From contig NZ_CAKAKB010000004.1 in assembly GCF_916618755.1 (NCBI RefSeq), positions 124,001 through 188,000 of the forward strand: DNA of 64,000 nt. Reading direction: 5' to 3'. The stretch is from Actinotalea sp. Marseille-Q4924 (GTDB lineage Bacteria > Actinomycetota > Actinomycetes > Actinomycetales > Cellulomonadaceae). The notes under the pieces were generated by a model. It did not search any database, was not told the DNA's origin, and worked only from the letters and a program-made list of their open reading frames with translations. A program made the position numbers and the translations under genes. Below, one piece after another: positions 1-8,273 of this stretch; position 1 is the first letter of the stretch, and the number at the start of each line of letters is the position of its first letter.

Positions 1-936
1 GACCGCCTGGGGCTGGCCGGACGGGGGGCGCTCATCGGCGCGGCCGAGATCGTGCCCGGCGTCTCGGGCGGCACCATCGCGCTCATCGTCGGCGTCTACG
101 AGACGCTCATCCGCTCGGCGGGTCACCTCGTCCGGGCGGCCGTCGGCCTGGTGCTCGTGGCGCTCCGCCGCCGGGACCGGGCGACCGTCCGGCACCACGC
201 GCGCGAGGTGCGCTGGGACGCCGTCCTCCCCATCGGCATCGGCATGCTCGCCGCCGTGGTCGTCGGCGCGGCCCTCCTGGAGCCGGTGCTCGAGGAGTAC
301 CCGGTCCAGGCGCGGGCGCTCTTCGCCGGGCTCATCGTCGCGTCGCTCGTCGTGCCGGCCCGGATGGTCGGCGGCCGCTGGACGATCCGCGAGGTCGGCG
401 TCGGCCTGCTCGCCGCGGCCGCGGCCTTCTTCCTCACGAGCATCCCGCCCGCCGCGGACCAGCAGCCGACGGCGCTCGTCGTCTTCGGGGCCGCGGCGGT
501 GGCCGTCTGCGCCCTCGTCCTGCCGGGCATCTCCGGCTCGTTCCTCCTGCTCACCCTGGGCCTCTACGAGCCGACACTCGGCGCGGTCAACGACAGGGAC
601 CTGGGCTACCTGGGCGTCTTCGTGCTCGGTGCGATCTTCGGCCTGTCGGTGTTCGTCGCCGGTCTGCAGTGGCTCCTGGAGCACCGGCACCGGATCACCC
701 TCGTCGTCATGACGGGCCTCATGGCCGGCTCGCTGCGGGCGCTGTGGCCGTGGCAGGACGACGACCGCAGCCTGCAGGCGCCCGGGGAGTCCCTGGGCGC
801 CGTCGTCGGGCTCTTCGTGCTGGGGCTCGTCATCGTGCTCGGGCTCGTGCTGGTGGAGGACCGGATCCAGGCCCGCGCCGCCGAGCGCGACCCGGCCGAG
901 CCCCAGCACAGGGCGGAGGAGGGCCCGGACGCCTGA
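1..936 (+). CDS. DUF368 membrane protein, PopT-type undecaprenyl-phosphate translocase (5' truncated)
   Basis: The frame is open from the first base, so the N-terminus lies outside the window; 311 residues are visible. Near the start is the family hallmark AAEIVPGVSGGTIA, and a second copy of the same Pro-Gly-x-Ser-Gly motif (VLPGISGSF) lies near residue 175. This is the internal repeat of DUF368 proteins. Many hydrophobic helices follow, and a charged tail rich in Glu/Arg ends the protein. DUF368 members (PopT) have been shown in other bacteria to recycle undecaprenyl phosphate across the membrane; applying that here is inference from family. A start at base 52 would cut through the first motif and is rejected. 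Confidence 0.85.
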   Translation, partial: DRLGLAGRGALIGAAEIVPGVSGGTIALIVGVYETLIRSAGHLVRAAVGLVLVALRRRDRATVRHHAREVRWDAVLPIGIGMLAAVVVGAALLEPVLEEYPVQARALFAGLIVASLVVPARMVGGRWTIREVGVGLLAAAAAFFLTSIPPAADQQPTALVVFGAAAVAVCALVLPGISGSFLLLTLGLYEPTLGAVNDRDLGYLGVFVLGAIFGLSVFVAGLQWLLEHRHRITLVVMTGLMAGSLRALWPWQDDDRSLQAPGESLGAVVGLFVLGLVIVLGLVLVEDRIQARAAERDPAEPQHRAEEGPDA

Positions 937-1084
937 GAGCGAGCGGCACCGGACGGCGGGCTCGGAATGCCCCGGCGTCGCGGACTGGTTAGCGTCGACA
1001 GGGGCGTGCGACCGACATGCGTCGTGGCGCGCGCCCTCGTCGTCGCAGCACCAGCCCGCACCAGCCACAGCACACGGAGGTCTC

Positions 1085-1522
1085 ATGTCCACCCGTACCG
1101 CCCGCACCGCCTGGAACGGCTCCCTGCAGGACGGCTCCGGCCAGGTCGAGCTCACGAGCTCCCAGGTCGGCACCTTCGACGTCTCCTTCCCGCGCCGCAC
1201 CGCCGACGACCCGAACGGCGTGACCAGCCCCGAGGAGCTCATCGCGGCGGCGCACTCCTCCTGCTTCGCGATGCAGATGTCGGGCGTCGTCGGCCAGGCG
1301 GGCGGCACCGTCCAGTCCCTCGAGGTGACGGCCGACGTCTCGCTCACGCCCGACCCGGACGGCGGCCTGCGCATCGACGCCATCCGCCTCACCGTCACGG
1401 GTGAGGTGGACGGCCTGGACGAGCAGGGCTTCCTCGCCGCCGCCCAGAAGGCCAAGGACACGTGCCCCGTCAGCAAGGCCCTCACCGGCACGACGATCAC
1501 CCTGGAGGCGTCGGTCGCCTGA
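1085..1522 (+). CDS. osmC: OsmC family peroxiredoxin
   Basis: 145-residue OsmC/Ohr-fold thiol peroxidase, which reduces organic hydroperoxides in the cytoplasm. The two reactive cysteines are visible: Cys60 in the helix motif AAAHSSCFAM and a second near residue 126 in KDTCPVSKAL. Start ATG is preceded by ACGGAGG at a good distance. It is a single-gene unit: a TAGCGT box at 990-995 could be its -10, which would give a leader of about 80 bases. A strong hairpin follows the stop. Length matches the family. Confidence 0.92.
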   Translation: MSTRTARTAWNGSLQDGSGQVELTSSQVGTFDVSFPRRTADDPNGVTSPEELIAAAHSSCFAMQMSGVVGQAGGTVQSLEVTADVSLTPDPDGGLRIDAIRLTVTGEVDGLDEQGFLAAAQKAKDTCPVSKALTGTTITLEASVA

Positions 1523-1531
1523 CCCGACCAC

Positions 1532-1560
1532 CGATCGACCGATCGACCGATCGACCGACC
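1532..1560. repeat. Short tandem repeat, 8-bp unit CGATCGAC
   Basis: Just after the osmC stop the unit CGATCGAC runs in tandem for three and a half copies. It is self-complementary around CGATCG. It is intergenic and sits directly before a terminator hairpin, so expansion would not disturb a gene. Confidence 0.8.
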
Positions 1561-1590
1561 ACGCCCCGCCCGGACCCCCGGGCGGGGCGT
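1561..1590. terminator. Bidirectional terminator between osmC and adh
   Basis: Perfect 13-bp GC stem (1561-1573 with 1578-1590) and a 4-base loop, placed between two convergent genes. There is no clear T-run on either side, as is common in high-GC actinobacteria. Confidence 0.75.
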
Positions 1591-1597
1591 CGTCGTC

Positions 1598-2803
1598 TCA
1601 GCCGGCCTTCGGCAGCGCCGGGTCCAGCACGACCTTGATGCAGCCGTCCTCCTTCTTCTGGAACGTCTCGTACATCGCCGGCGCGTCCTCCAGGGACGCG
1701 CGGTGCGTGCGCAGGTCGAGCACCCCCAGCGGGTCGTCGTCGCGCGCGACGAGCGGCAGGACGTCGTCGATCCACTTGCGGACGTTGGCCTGCCCCATGC
1801 GGACGGTCACCTGCTTGTCGAAGAGCTCCATCATGGGCAGCGGGTCCGCCGAGCCGCCGTAGACCCCGGACAGGGACAGCGTCCCGCCGCGGCGCACGGA
1901 CGAGATCGCGGTGTAGAGCGCCGCGAGGCGGTCCACGCCCACCGTGTCGATCATCTTCCGGCCGACCGCGTCGGGCAGGAACGCTGCTGCCTTCATCGCC
2001 GTCTCGGCCACCGGCGAGCCGTGCGCCTCCATGCCCACCGCGTCGACGACCGACGCGGGTCCGCGACCGTCGGTGAGGTCCCGCAGCGCCGCAGGGACGT
2101 CGTCGACGTCGCGCAGGTCGATCGTCTCGACCCCGTGCCGCCGTGCCATCTCGAGGCGCTCGGGCACGAGGTCGACGCCGAAGACGCGACGGGCGCCGAG
2201 GTGCGCCGCGATCCGGCACGCCATCTGCCCGATGGGCCCGAGCCCGATGACGGCCACGTCACCCCCCGGCTCGACGTCGGCGTACCGCACCGCCTGCCAC
2301 GCGGTCGGGACGACGTCGGACAGGTACAGCCAGCGCTCGTCGGGCGAGCCGTCGTCGGGGACCGTCACCGGCCCGAACTGCGCCTGCGGCACGCGCAGGT
2401 ACTCGGCCTGCCCGCCGGCGACGTGGCCGTAGAGCGTCGTGTAGCCGAAGAGGGTGGCGCCCTTGCTCGCGTGGCGGTTCTGCGTCGTCTCGCACTGGGT
2501 CGACAGCCCGCGCGAGCACATGAAGCACGACCCGCACGCGATGACGAAGGGCACGACGACCCGGTCGCCGGGGGCCAGGTTCGTGACGCCCGGGCCGACC
2601 TCCTCGACGACGCCCATGGGCTCGTGGCCGAGGATGTCGCCGGACTCCAGGAACATCCCGAGCGTCGAGTACAGGTGCAGGTCCGACCCGCAGATCGCCG
2701 TCGACGTCACGCGGATCACCGCGTCGGTGGGCTCCACGATCTGCGGGTCCGGCACGGTCTCGACGCTCAGCTTCTCGGTGCCCTGCCAGGTCAGTGCGCG
2801 CAC
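1598..2803 (-). CDS. Zinc-dependent alcohol dehydrogenase (MDR family)
   Basis: 401-residue medium-chain dehydrogenase. Catalytic zinc ligands are visible as Cys38 (AICGSDLH) and His60-Glu61 (LGHEPMG). Structural zinc cysteines are 90, 93, 96 and 104 (CGSCFMC...C). The Rossmann motif VIGLGPIGQMA binds NAD(P). The layout resembles the formaldehyde-dehydrogenase/threonine-dehydrogenase-like subgroup; the substrate cannot be read from sequence. Start is GTG at 2803 with GACAGGAGG just upstream; the frame continues open further upstream only as antisense to the next gene. It is divergent from the FAD/Fe-S dehydrogenase, so the two may share control. Confidence 0.88.
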   Translation of the reverse strand: MRALTWQGTEKLSVETVPDPQIVEPTDAVIRVTSTAICGSDLHLYSTLGMFLESGDILGHEPMGVVEEVGPGVTNLAPGDRVVVPFVIACGSCFMCSRGLSTQCETTQNRHASKGATLFGYTTLYGHVAGGQAEYLRVPQAQFGPVTVPDDGSPDERWLYLSDVVPTAWQAVRYADVEPGGDVAVIGLGPIGQMACRIAAHLGARRVFGVDLVPERLEMARRHGVETIDLRDVDDVPAALRDLTDGRGPASVVDAVGMEAHGSPVAETAMKAAAFLPDAVGRKMIDTVGVDRLAALYTAISSVRRGGTLSLSGVYGGSADPLPMMELFDKQVTVRMGQANVRKWIDDVLPLVARDDDPLGVLDLRTHRASLEDAPAMYETFQKKEDGCIKVVLDPALPKAG

Positions 2804-2980
2804 GTGGTCCTCCTGTCGTCGAACGGCTGGGCGCTGCCGCTGCCGACGACGCCCCCGGGCCGTGCGGCCCGCCGCCCCCAGGCTCACCCGACCGGGAAGG
2901 GCCCGCACCCGGGGGCGCGCCCGGCGACGGGGGCGCGTCCGTGCTGCGATCGTCGCGGCCGGGTCCCGGCCCGTGCGTGG

Positions 2981-2986
2981 CAGGAT
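2981..2986 (+). promoter_or_regulatory. Putative -10 box (CAGGAT), leaderless start
   Basis: CAGGAT ends 6 bases before the GTG at 2993, the same geometry as many TAnnnT boxes in this window. The same bases could also act as a weak ribosome binding site. Confidence 0.4.
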
Positions 2987-2992
2987 CGCGTC

Positions 2993-5944
2993 GTGCTCAC
3001 GACGTCCGGGCCGGGGACCGCCGGCGCCCCCACCGCCGACCTCGTGCGCGGGCTGCGGCGCGTCGTCGCCGGCGAGGTGGACGACGCCTCCCGACGCCGG
3101 GCCGAGTACTCCACGGACGCGTCCAACTACCGGGTGGTGCCCCAGGTCGTCGTGTTCCCGCGCGACACCGACGACCTGCTCGCGGTCGCGGAGGTGGCGC
3201 GGACGACGGGCACCCCCCTCACCCTGCGCGGCGGCGGCACGTCGGTCGCCGGCAACGCCGTCGGTCCGGGGATCGTCGTCGACACGTCGCGGCACCTGCA
3301 CCGCATCGGTGGGATCGACCCGGAGGCGCGCACCGCCGTCGTCGAGCCGGGCGTCGTCATGAGCGCCCTCCAGGCGGCCGCGAAGCCGTACGGCCTCCGC
3401 TTCGGGCCCGACCCGTCCACCCAGGACCGCGCGACGCTCGGCGGCATGATCGGCAACAACGCGTGCGGCCCGCACGCCGTCGCGTACGGCCGGACGGCCG
3501 ACAACGTGGTGGCGCTGGACGTGGTCGACGGCCACGGGCGCCGGTTCACGGCCTCGTCCGGCGGCGGCGCGATGGACCACGTCCCCGGGCTGGCCGGCCT
3601 GGTTACGGCGAACCTGCAGACGATCCGCACCGAGTTCGGGCGGTTCGGCCGCCAGGTCTCGGGGTACTCGCTCGAGCACCTCCTCCCCGAGCGCGGCACG
3701 GACCTCGCGAGGTTCCTCGTCGGCACCGAGGGGACCCTCGCCACCGTCCTCGGCGCCACGGTCCGCCTCGTGCCGATCGCGGACGCCGCCGTGCTCGTCG
3801 TCCTCGGCTACGCCGACATGCCGAGCGCGGCCGACGCCGTCCCCGCCCTCCTTGCGCACGAGCCGCTCGCGGTCGAGGGCCTGGACGCGCGCCTGGTCGA
3901 CGTCGTGCGCCGCCACCGCGGCGAGGCGCACGTGCCGGCGCTCCCCGAGGGTGCCGGCTGGCTCATGGTGGAGATGGGTGGGGCCACGCGCCAGGAGGCG
4001 CTCGCGCGCGCCGAGGCGATGGTCGCCGACGCCGCTGCCGTGTCGGCGCGCGTCGTGCCACCCGGGGCCGAGGCGTCCTCGCTGTGGCAGATCCGCGCCG
4101 ACGGCGCCGGGCTGGGCGGCCGCACGCCGTCGGGCGCGCAGGCGTGGCCGGGCTGGGAGGACGCGGCGGTGCCGCCCGAGCGCCTCGGCGCGTACCTGCG
4201 CGACTTCGACGGGCTCATGGCCCGGCACGGCGTGGACGGCCTGCCGTACGGGCACTTCGGCGACGGGTGCATCCACGTCCGCCTCGACGTCCCGCTCGAG
4301 CGCGCCGACGACGTCGCGGGGTTCCGCGCCTTCATGACCGAGGCCGCGGAGCTCGTCACCTCCTACGGCGGGTCCCTGTCCGGCGAGCACGGCGACGGGC
4401 GTGCGCGCTCGGAGCTCCTCCGCCACATGTACACACCCGCCGCGCTGGACCTGTTCGCGCAGGTCAAGCAGCTCTTCGACCCGGCGGACGTGCTCAACCC
4501 GGGCGTCGTCGTCCGGCCGCGGCCGATCGACGCGGACCTGCGTCGGCCGCACGCCCCGCCCCTGCCGCGGGCGACCGGCTTCGCCTTCGCGCACGACGGT
4601 GGCGACGTCACCACGGCCGTGCACCGGTGCGTGGGCGTGGGCAAGTGCCGCGCGGACACGTCGGCGTCCGGCGGGTTCATGTGCCCGTCCTACCTGGCGA
4701 CGCGGGACGAGAAGGACTCGACCCGCGGCCGGGCCCGGGTGCTCCAGGAGATGGCGAACGGCTCGCTGGTCGACGACGGGTGGCGCTCGGCGGAGGTCCA
4801 CGAGGTCCTCGACCTGTGCCTGTCCTGCAAGGCGTGCTCGAGCGACTGCCCGGCGGGCGTCGACATGGCGCAGTACAAGTCGGAGGTCCTGCACCGCACC
4901 TACGCCGGGCGGCTGCGCCCGGTGACCCACTACGCCCTCGGGTGGCTGCCCCGGTGGTCGGCGCTCGTGGGGCGCCTGCGGCTGGGGCGCGCAGTCAACC
5001 GCGTCCTCGGGGTGCGTCCGGTCGCGACGGCCGTGCTGGCGCTCGGCGGCATGGACACGCGCCGCCGCATCCCCCGGTTCGCCGAGGTGCCCTTCCGCAC
5101 CTGGTGGGCGCGGGAGTCCCGGACAGGCCGCACCCACCTCAACCAGGGCGTCGGAGAGGCGACGACGGCGGCCGCCTCCGCCCACGCGACCGGTGGGGTC
5201 GACGCGGTCCGGCGGGTCGTCCTCTGGTCGGACTCCTTCTCGGACGGGTTCGACCCCGACGTCCCCCGCGCCATGATCGCCGTCCTGCGCGACGCGGGGT
5301 ACGAGGTGATCGTCCCCGACCAGCCGGCCTGCTGCGGCCTCACCTGGATCAGCACCGGCCAGCTCGACGGGGCGCGTCGTCGTCTCACGGACCTCCTGGC
5401 CGTCCTCGCCCCCTACGCGGTCAACGGCATCCCCGTCGTGGGCGTCGAGCCGTCGTGCACGGCGGTCCTGCGCTCCGACCTGCTCGACCTGCTGCCCGAC
5501 GACCCCCGTGCCGTGGCCGTCGCGCACGCCACGCGCACCCTGGCCGAGCTCCTCACCGCGCCCGCACCGCTGGGCCCGGTCGGCTGGGCGCCCCCGCGGC
5601 TGGACGGCGTCGAGGTGCTCGCGCAGCCGCACTGCCACCACCACTCGGTCATGGGCTACCAGCAGGACCTCGCGCTGCTGCAGGACGCCGGCGCCCACGT
5701 GCGGGCGCTGGCCGGCTGCTGCGGGCTCGCGGGGAACTTCGGCATGGAGAAGGGGCACTACGACGTGTCCGTCGCCGTGGCCGAGCGGGCGCTCCTCCCC
5801 GCGCTGCGCGACCTCACGCCGGGGACGGTCCTGCTCGCCGACGGCTTCTCGTGCCGCACCCAGGCCGACCAGCTCGGCGGAGCCACCGGCGTCCACCTGG
5901 CCCAGCTCCTCGCCGACCGGCTCGACGGACCGCGCGGGGCGTGA
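2993..5944 (+). CDS. FAD-binding and Fe-S oxidoreductase (D-lactate/glycolate dehydrogenase-like fusion)
   Basis: 983-residue fusion. The N-terminal FAD_binding_4 domain (about 45-230, GGGTSVAGN near 80) is followed by the FAD-linked oxidase C domain (about 260-510). Then come two ferredoxin-type clusters (CVGVGKC near 545; CLSCKACSSDC near 608) and CCG domains (CCGLTW near 780; HCHHH and GCCGLAGNFG near 880-910). This combines the GlcD- and GlcF-type modules in one chain, as in Fe-S D-lactate dehydrogenases that feed electrons to quinone at the membrane. The exact 2-hydroxyacid is not determinable. Start GTG 2993 is chosen because the FAD domain begins soon after and a -10-like box lies 6 bases upstream. 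Confidence 0.87.
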   Translation: MLTTSGPGTAGAPTADLVRGLRRVVAGEVDDASRRRAEYSTDASNYRVVPQVVVFPRDTDDLLAVAEVARTTGTPLTLRGGGTSVAGNAVGPGIVVDTSRHLHRIGGIDPEARTAVVEPGVVMSALQAAAKPYGLRFGPDPSTQDRATLGGMIGNNACGPHAVAYGRTADNVVALDVVDGHGRRFTASSGGGAMDHVPGLAGLVTANLQTIRTEFGRFGRQVSGYSLEHLLPERGTDLARFLVGTEGTLATVLGATVRLVPIADAAVLVVLGYADMPSAADAVPALLAHEPLAVEGLDARLVDVVRRHRGEAHVPALPEGAGWLMVEMGGATRQEALARAEAMVADAAAVSARVVPPGAEASSLWQIRADGAGLGGRTPSGAQAWPGWEDAAVPPERLGAYLRDFDGLMARHGVDGLPYGHFGDGCIHVRLDVPLERADDVAGFRAFMTEAAELVTSYGGSLSGEHGDGRARSELLRHMYTPAALDLFAQVKQLFDPADVLNPGVVVRPRPIDADLRRPHAPPLPRATGFAFAHDGGDVTTAVHRCVGVGKCRADTSASGGFMCPSYLATRDEKDSTRGRARVLQEMANGSLVDDGWRSAEVHEVLDLCLSCKACSSDCPAGVDMAQYKSEVLHRTYAGRLRPVTHYALGWLPRWSALVGRLRLGRAVNRVLGVRPVATAVLALGGMDTRRRIPRFAEVPFRTWWARESRTGRTHLNQGVGEATTAAASAHATGGVDAVRRVVLWSDSFSDGFDPDVPRAMIAVLRDAGYEVIVPDQPACCGLTWISTGQLDGARRRLTDLLAVLAPYAVNGIPVVGVEPSCTAVLRSDLLDLLPDDPRAVAVAHATRTLAELLTAPAPLGPVGWAPPRLDGVEVLAQPHCHHHSVMGYQQDLALLQDAGAHVRALAGCCGLAGNFGMEKGHYDVSVAVAERALLPALRDLTPGTVLLADGFSCRTQADQLGGATGVHLAQLLADRLDGPRGA

Positions 5945-6062
5945 GCGACGCGCGTCCTGCGGACGGGTGACCCACCGGCGTTTCGCGAGACACGCATATC
6001 GTCCGCAATGCGGCACCCCCTACGCTGGGCACCGCCACGCCCCCGACCGCGAAGGTGCCCCG

Positions 6063-7217
6063 GTGACCTCGCACGCGCTGACTCCCGCCCGCGGGTTCGC
6101 CCTGTCCGCCGTGCCGTCCCGGACCGCCGCCCCGCGCCAGGTCTCGCTGCCAGGGGCCGCGAGCAGGCACACCCGCGCCGACGTCGGGGACCAGCTCGAC
6201 GCGCTGCTCGGGGAGCACCTGCTGCCCGTGCGCACCCGCACCCCGGGCGCCGACGAGCCGCACCTCCTCGCGGTCGACGCCTCGGGGCGCCCGGTCGTCG
6301 TCGAGGTGGTCGGGCGCCTGGACGAGGCGGCGTGCCTGCGCGCGCTGTCCTACGCCGGCCGGGCGGCGCGGATGTCCACGCAGCAGCTCGCCGCCGCCTA
6401 CAGCGGCGGTGCGGCCAGCTTCGAGCCCCACCTGGAGGCGTTCCGCCGCACCGTCTCCCCGTCGTCGCTCCTGCGTCCCTCGACGGGCGGCGGCGCCCGC
6501 CTGCTGGTCGTGTGCACCGAGATCGCCGCCGGGGTCGACGACGTGCTGGAGTTCCTCGTCCAGCCCGGCCACCACGTCGAGGTCCTGCGGGTGCGCGTCA
6601 CGGCCGACCCGGCGGGGGGCCGCGTCGTCGACGTCGTGCCCGTCGACCGGTCCGTGCCGGTGCACGAGGCGGCCGGCCTGCGGTCGGAGGACCTGCCCGT
6701 CCGGCGCCGCGACCGTCGTGAGGGTGCGGCAGCGGAGCCGGAGCGGCCCCGCCCGACGGTGGTGCCGCCGCCGTTCGCGGCCGTGCGGACGGCGCCCACC
6801 GCGCCGTCGGGACCCACGGCCCCGTCCGTGTCGTCCGTCGTCCCGCCGTCCGGGCCGCTCCCGCTGGGCACCCCGGTGGCCGTCGTCCAGGGCCTGGGTG
6901 GTGCCCCGGCGTCGACGGCGCAGCGACGCCACGGGCCGGACCCGCGGCTGACGGAGATCGCCGCACGCCGCGAGGGCCCGACCCGGCTCGTGTGGGTGCG
7001 GCGACGGCGGGGCGAGCGGTACGAGGCGGTCCTGCACCCGGACGGCGTCGTCGAGGCCCACGGCAAGCGGTTCGGCGACCCCGACCGCGCGGCCGCGTTC
7101 GCCTCCGGCGGGACGGTCGTGGACGGGTGGGCGGTGTGGCGCGCGGGCAGCGAGGACGGCCCGAGCCTCCGCGACCTCCTGCGGGAGCCGCACCGCGACG
7201 GCGGCGCCGGACGCTGA
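6063..7217 (+). CDS. Orphan protein: PD-(D/E)XK-like N-terminus plus RAMA-like C-terminal domain
   Basis: 384 residues from GTG 6063 (GAAGGTG just upstream). Residues about 50-110 read like a PD-(D/E)XK/NucS-type core: HLLAVDASGRPVVVEVVG, then a helix ALSYAGRAARM. In active relatives the third strand ends E-x-K; here it is E-V-V, so the catalytic lysine seems lost. A Pro/Ala/Thr linker spans about 225-295. The C-terminus (about 318-375: YEAVLHPDGVVEAHGKRF, then GWAVWRAG and SLRDLL) matches the pattern of RAMA-type domains found with restriction-modification enzymes. No methylase or nuclease gene lies nearby. Both assignments are by eye. Confidence 0.6.
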   Translation: MTSHALTPARGFALSAVPSRTAAPRQVSLPGAASRHTRADVGDQLDALLGEHLLPVRTRTPGADEPHLLAVDASGRPVVVEVVGRLDEAACLRALSYAGRAARMSTQQLAAAYSGGAASFEPHLEAFRRTVSPSSLLRPSTGGGARLLVVCTEIAAGVDDVLEFLVQPGHHVEVLRVRVTADPAGGRVVDVVPVDRSVPVHEAAGLRSEDLPVRRRDRREGAAAEPERPRPTVVPPPFAAVRTAPTAPSGPTAPSVSSVVPPSGPLPLGTPVAVVQGLGGAPASTAQRRHGPDPRLTEIAARREGPTRLVWVRRRRGERYEAVLHPDGVVEAHGKRFGDPDRAAAFASGGTVVDGWAVWRAGSEDGPSLRDLLREPHRDGGAGR

Positions 7218-7220
7218 GCC

Positions 7221-8261
7221 TCAGGCGCCGGACCAGCCGTAGGCGCTGAGCCACCGCGTCACCTCGGCGTAGAACCGCTCGCGCACCGGCGCGGGGGACA
7301 GCGTGAGGTCGTGCAGGCCGCCGTCCACGCGGAGCACCGTCACGAGAGGCCCGAGCAGCACCGCTCGCCGCGCGAGGAGGTCGGTGTCGAGGACGACGTC
7401 CGCGGCGCGCATCTCCTCCCGCCACCGGGTGCCGACGACGCTGCGTGCCGAGGCCGCCATGAGGACCGGTGCGTCGATCGCGAGACCACGGGCGATGCGC
7501 GCATGCCCCTCGAGGACCGCCTGGAGCCAGCCCGCGCGGATGGGGAAGAACGGGACGGGCCGCCATGCCTCGTCGTACTCCCACTCGCCTCCGTGGCGCG
7601 TCAGCAGGGTGCGGGCGTAGAACCCCGGGTCGCGGGCGATCATGGGCGTCCGGGGGTGCAGGCGGGCGATCTGCTGGACGACGGGCGTGCTGAGCAGGCG
7701 GGCCACCGAGGAGCCGGTGATCTCCAGCCACGGGCTGTTGAGGACCAGGCCTGCGAGCCGACCGGGGTTCCGGTCGGCCCAGAGCGCCGCGACGAGCCCG
7801 CCGGTGCTGTGCCCCATGAGGACGACGCGGGCGTGACGGCCCAGGTCCGCCCGCACCTGCTCGAGGGCGAGCCCGAGCTCCTCGTCGTACGTGGCGAGGT
7901 CCTCGACGTGGTTGGGGGTGTGGTGCGGACGCAGGCTCCGCCCGTACTTGCGCAGGTCCAGGGCGTAGAACGCCGCGCCGTGGCCGTGCCAGAACTGCGC
8001 CAGCCCGACCTGGAAGAAGTAGTCGTTCCAGCCGTGCAGGTAGAGCACGGCCCGCGCGGGGCGGAGGGGCTCCGGCTCCGCGGGGCGGTACCGCACGAGC
8101 GTCGCGACCACCTCGCCCTCGTCGTCGTCGGCCAGCGGGAGGGTGCGCGCCAGGAAGTCGGGGCCGAGGACGTCGGGCGCCCAGCCGTCGTCGGTCGGCT
8201 CGGGCGCGTCGGTCGGCGGGTCCGTGCCGGTGACGGTGCCCTGCGGCGTGACGTCGGTCAT
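7221..8261 (-). CDS. Alpha/beta hydrolase (serine aminopeptidase/monoacylglycerol lipase-like)
   Basis: 346-residue alpha/beta hydrolase of the Hydrolase_4 type. The nucleophile elbow GHSTGG lies near residue 151. The oxyanion strand is LYLHGWNDYFFQ, and the His is probably in GGLHDLTLS near the C-terminus. No signal peptide is seen, so it is cytoplasmic. The first 30 residues are Asp/Pro/Thr-rich and not part of the fold. It follows the MDR gene on the same strand after 12 bases and probably shares its transcript. It ends only 3 bases from the convergent RAMA-like gene. The substrate is unknown, probably an ester. Confidence 0.82.
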   Translation of the reverse strand: MTDVTPQGTVTGTDPPTDAPEPTDDGWAPDVLGPDFLARTLPLADDDEGEVVATLVRYRPAEPEPLRPARAVLYLHGWNDYFFQVGLAQFWHGHGAAFYALDLRKYGRSLRPHHTPNHVEDLATYDEELGLALEQVRADLGRHARVVLMGHSTGGLVAALWADRNPGRLAGLVLNSPWLEITGSSVARLLSTPVVQQIARLHPRTPMIARDPGFYARTLLTRHGGEWEYDEAWRPVPFFPIRAGWLQAVLEGHARIARGLAIDAPVLMAASARSVVGTRWREEMRAADVVLDTDLLARRAVLLGPLVTVLRVDGGLHDLTLSPAPVRERFYAEVTRWLSAYGWSGA

Positions 8262-8273
8262 CGTGGTCCCCGG

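Noticed and set aside
1703-2992. Open frame running into the FAD/Fe-S gene from far upstream
   Set aside because: It is antisense to the alcohol dehydrogenase and its sequence is Arg/Val/His/Asp-rich without domains; the true start is near 2993.
2804-6016. Long minus-strand frame in front of the alcohol dehydrogenase
   Set aside because: Antisense shadow of the FAD/Fe-S gene; the zinc ADH starts at a GTG with GGAGG at 2803.
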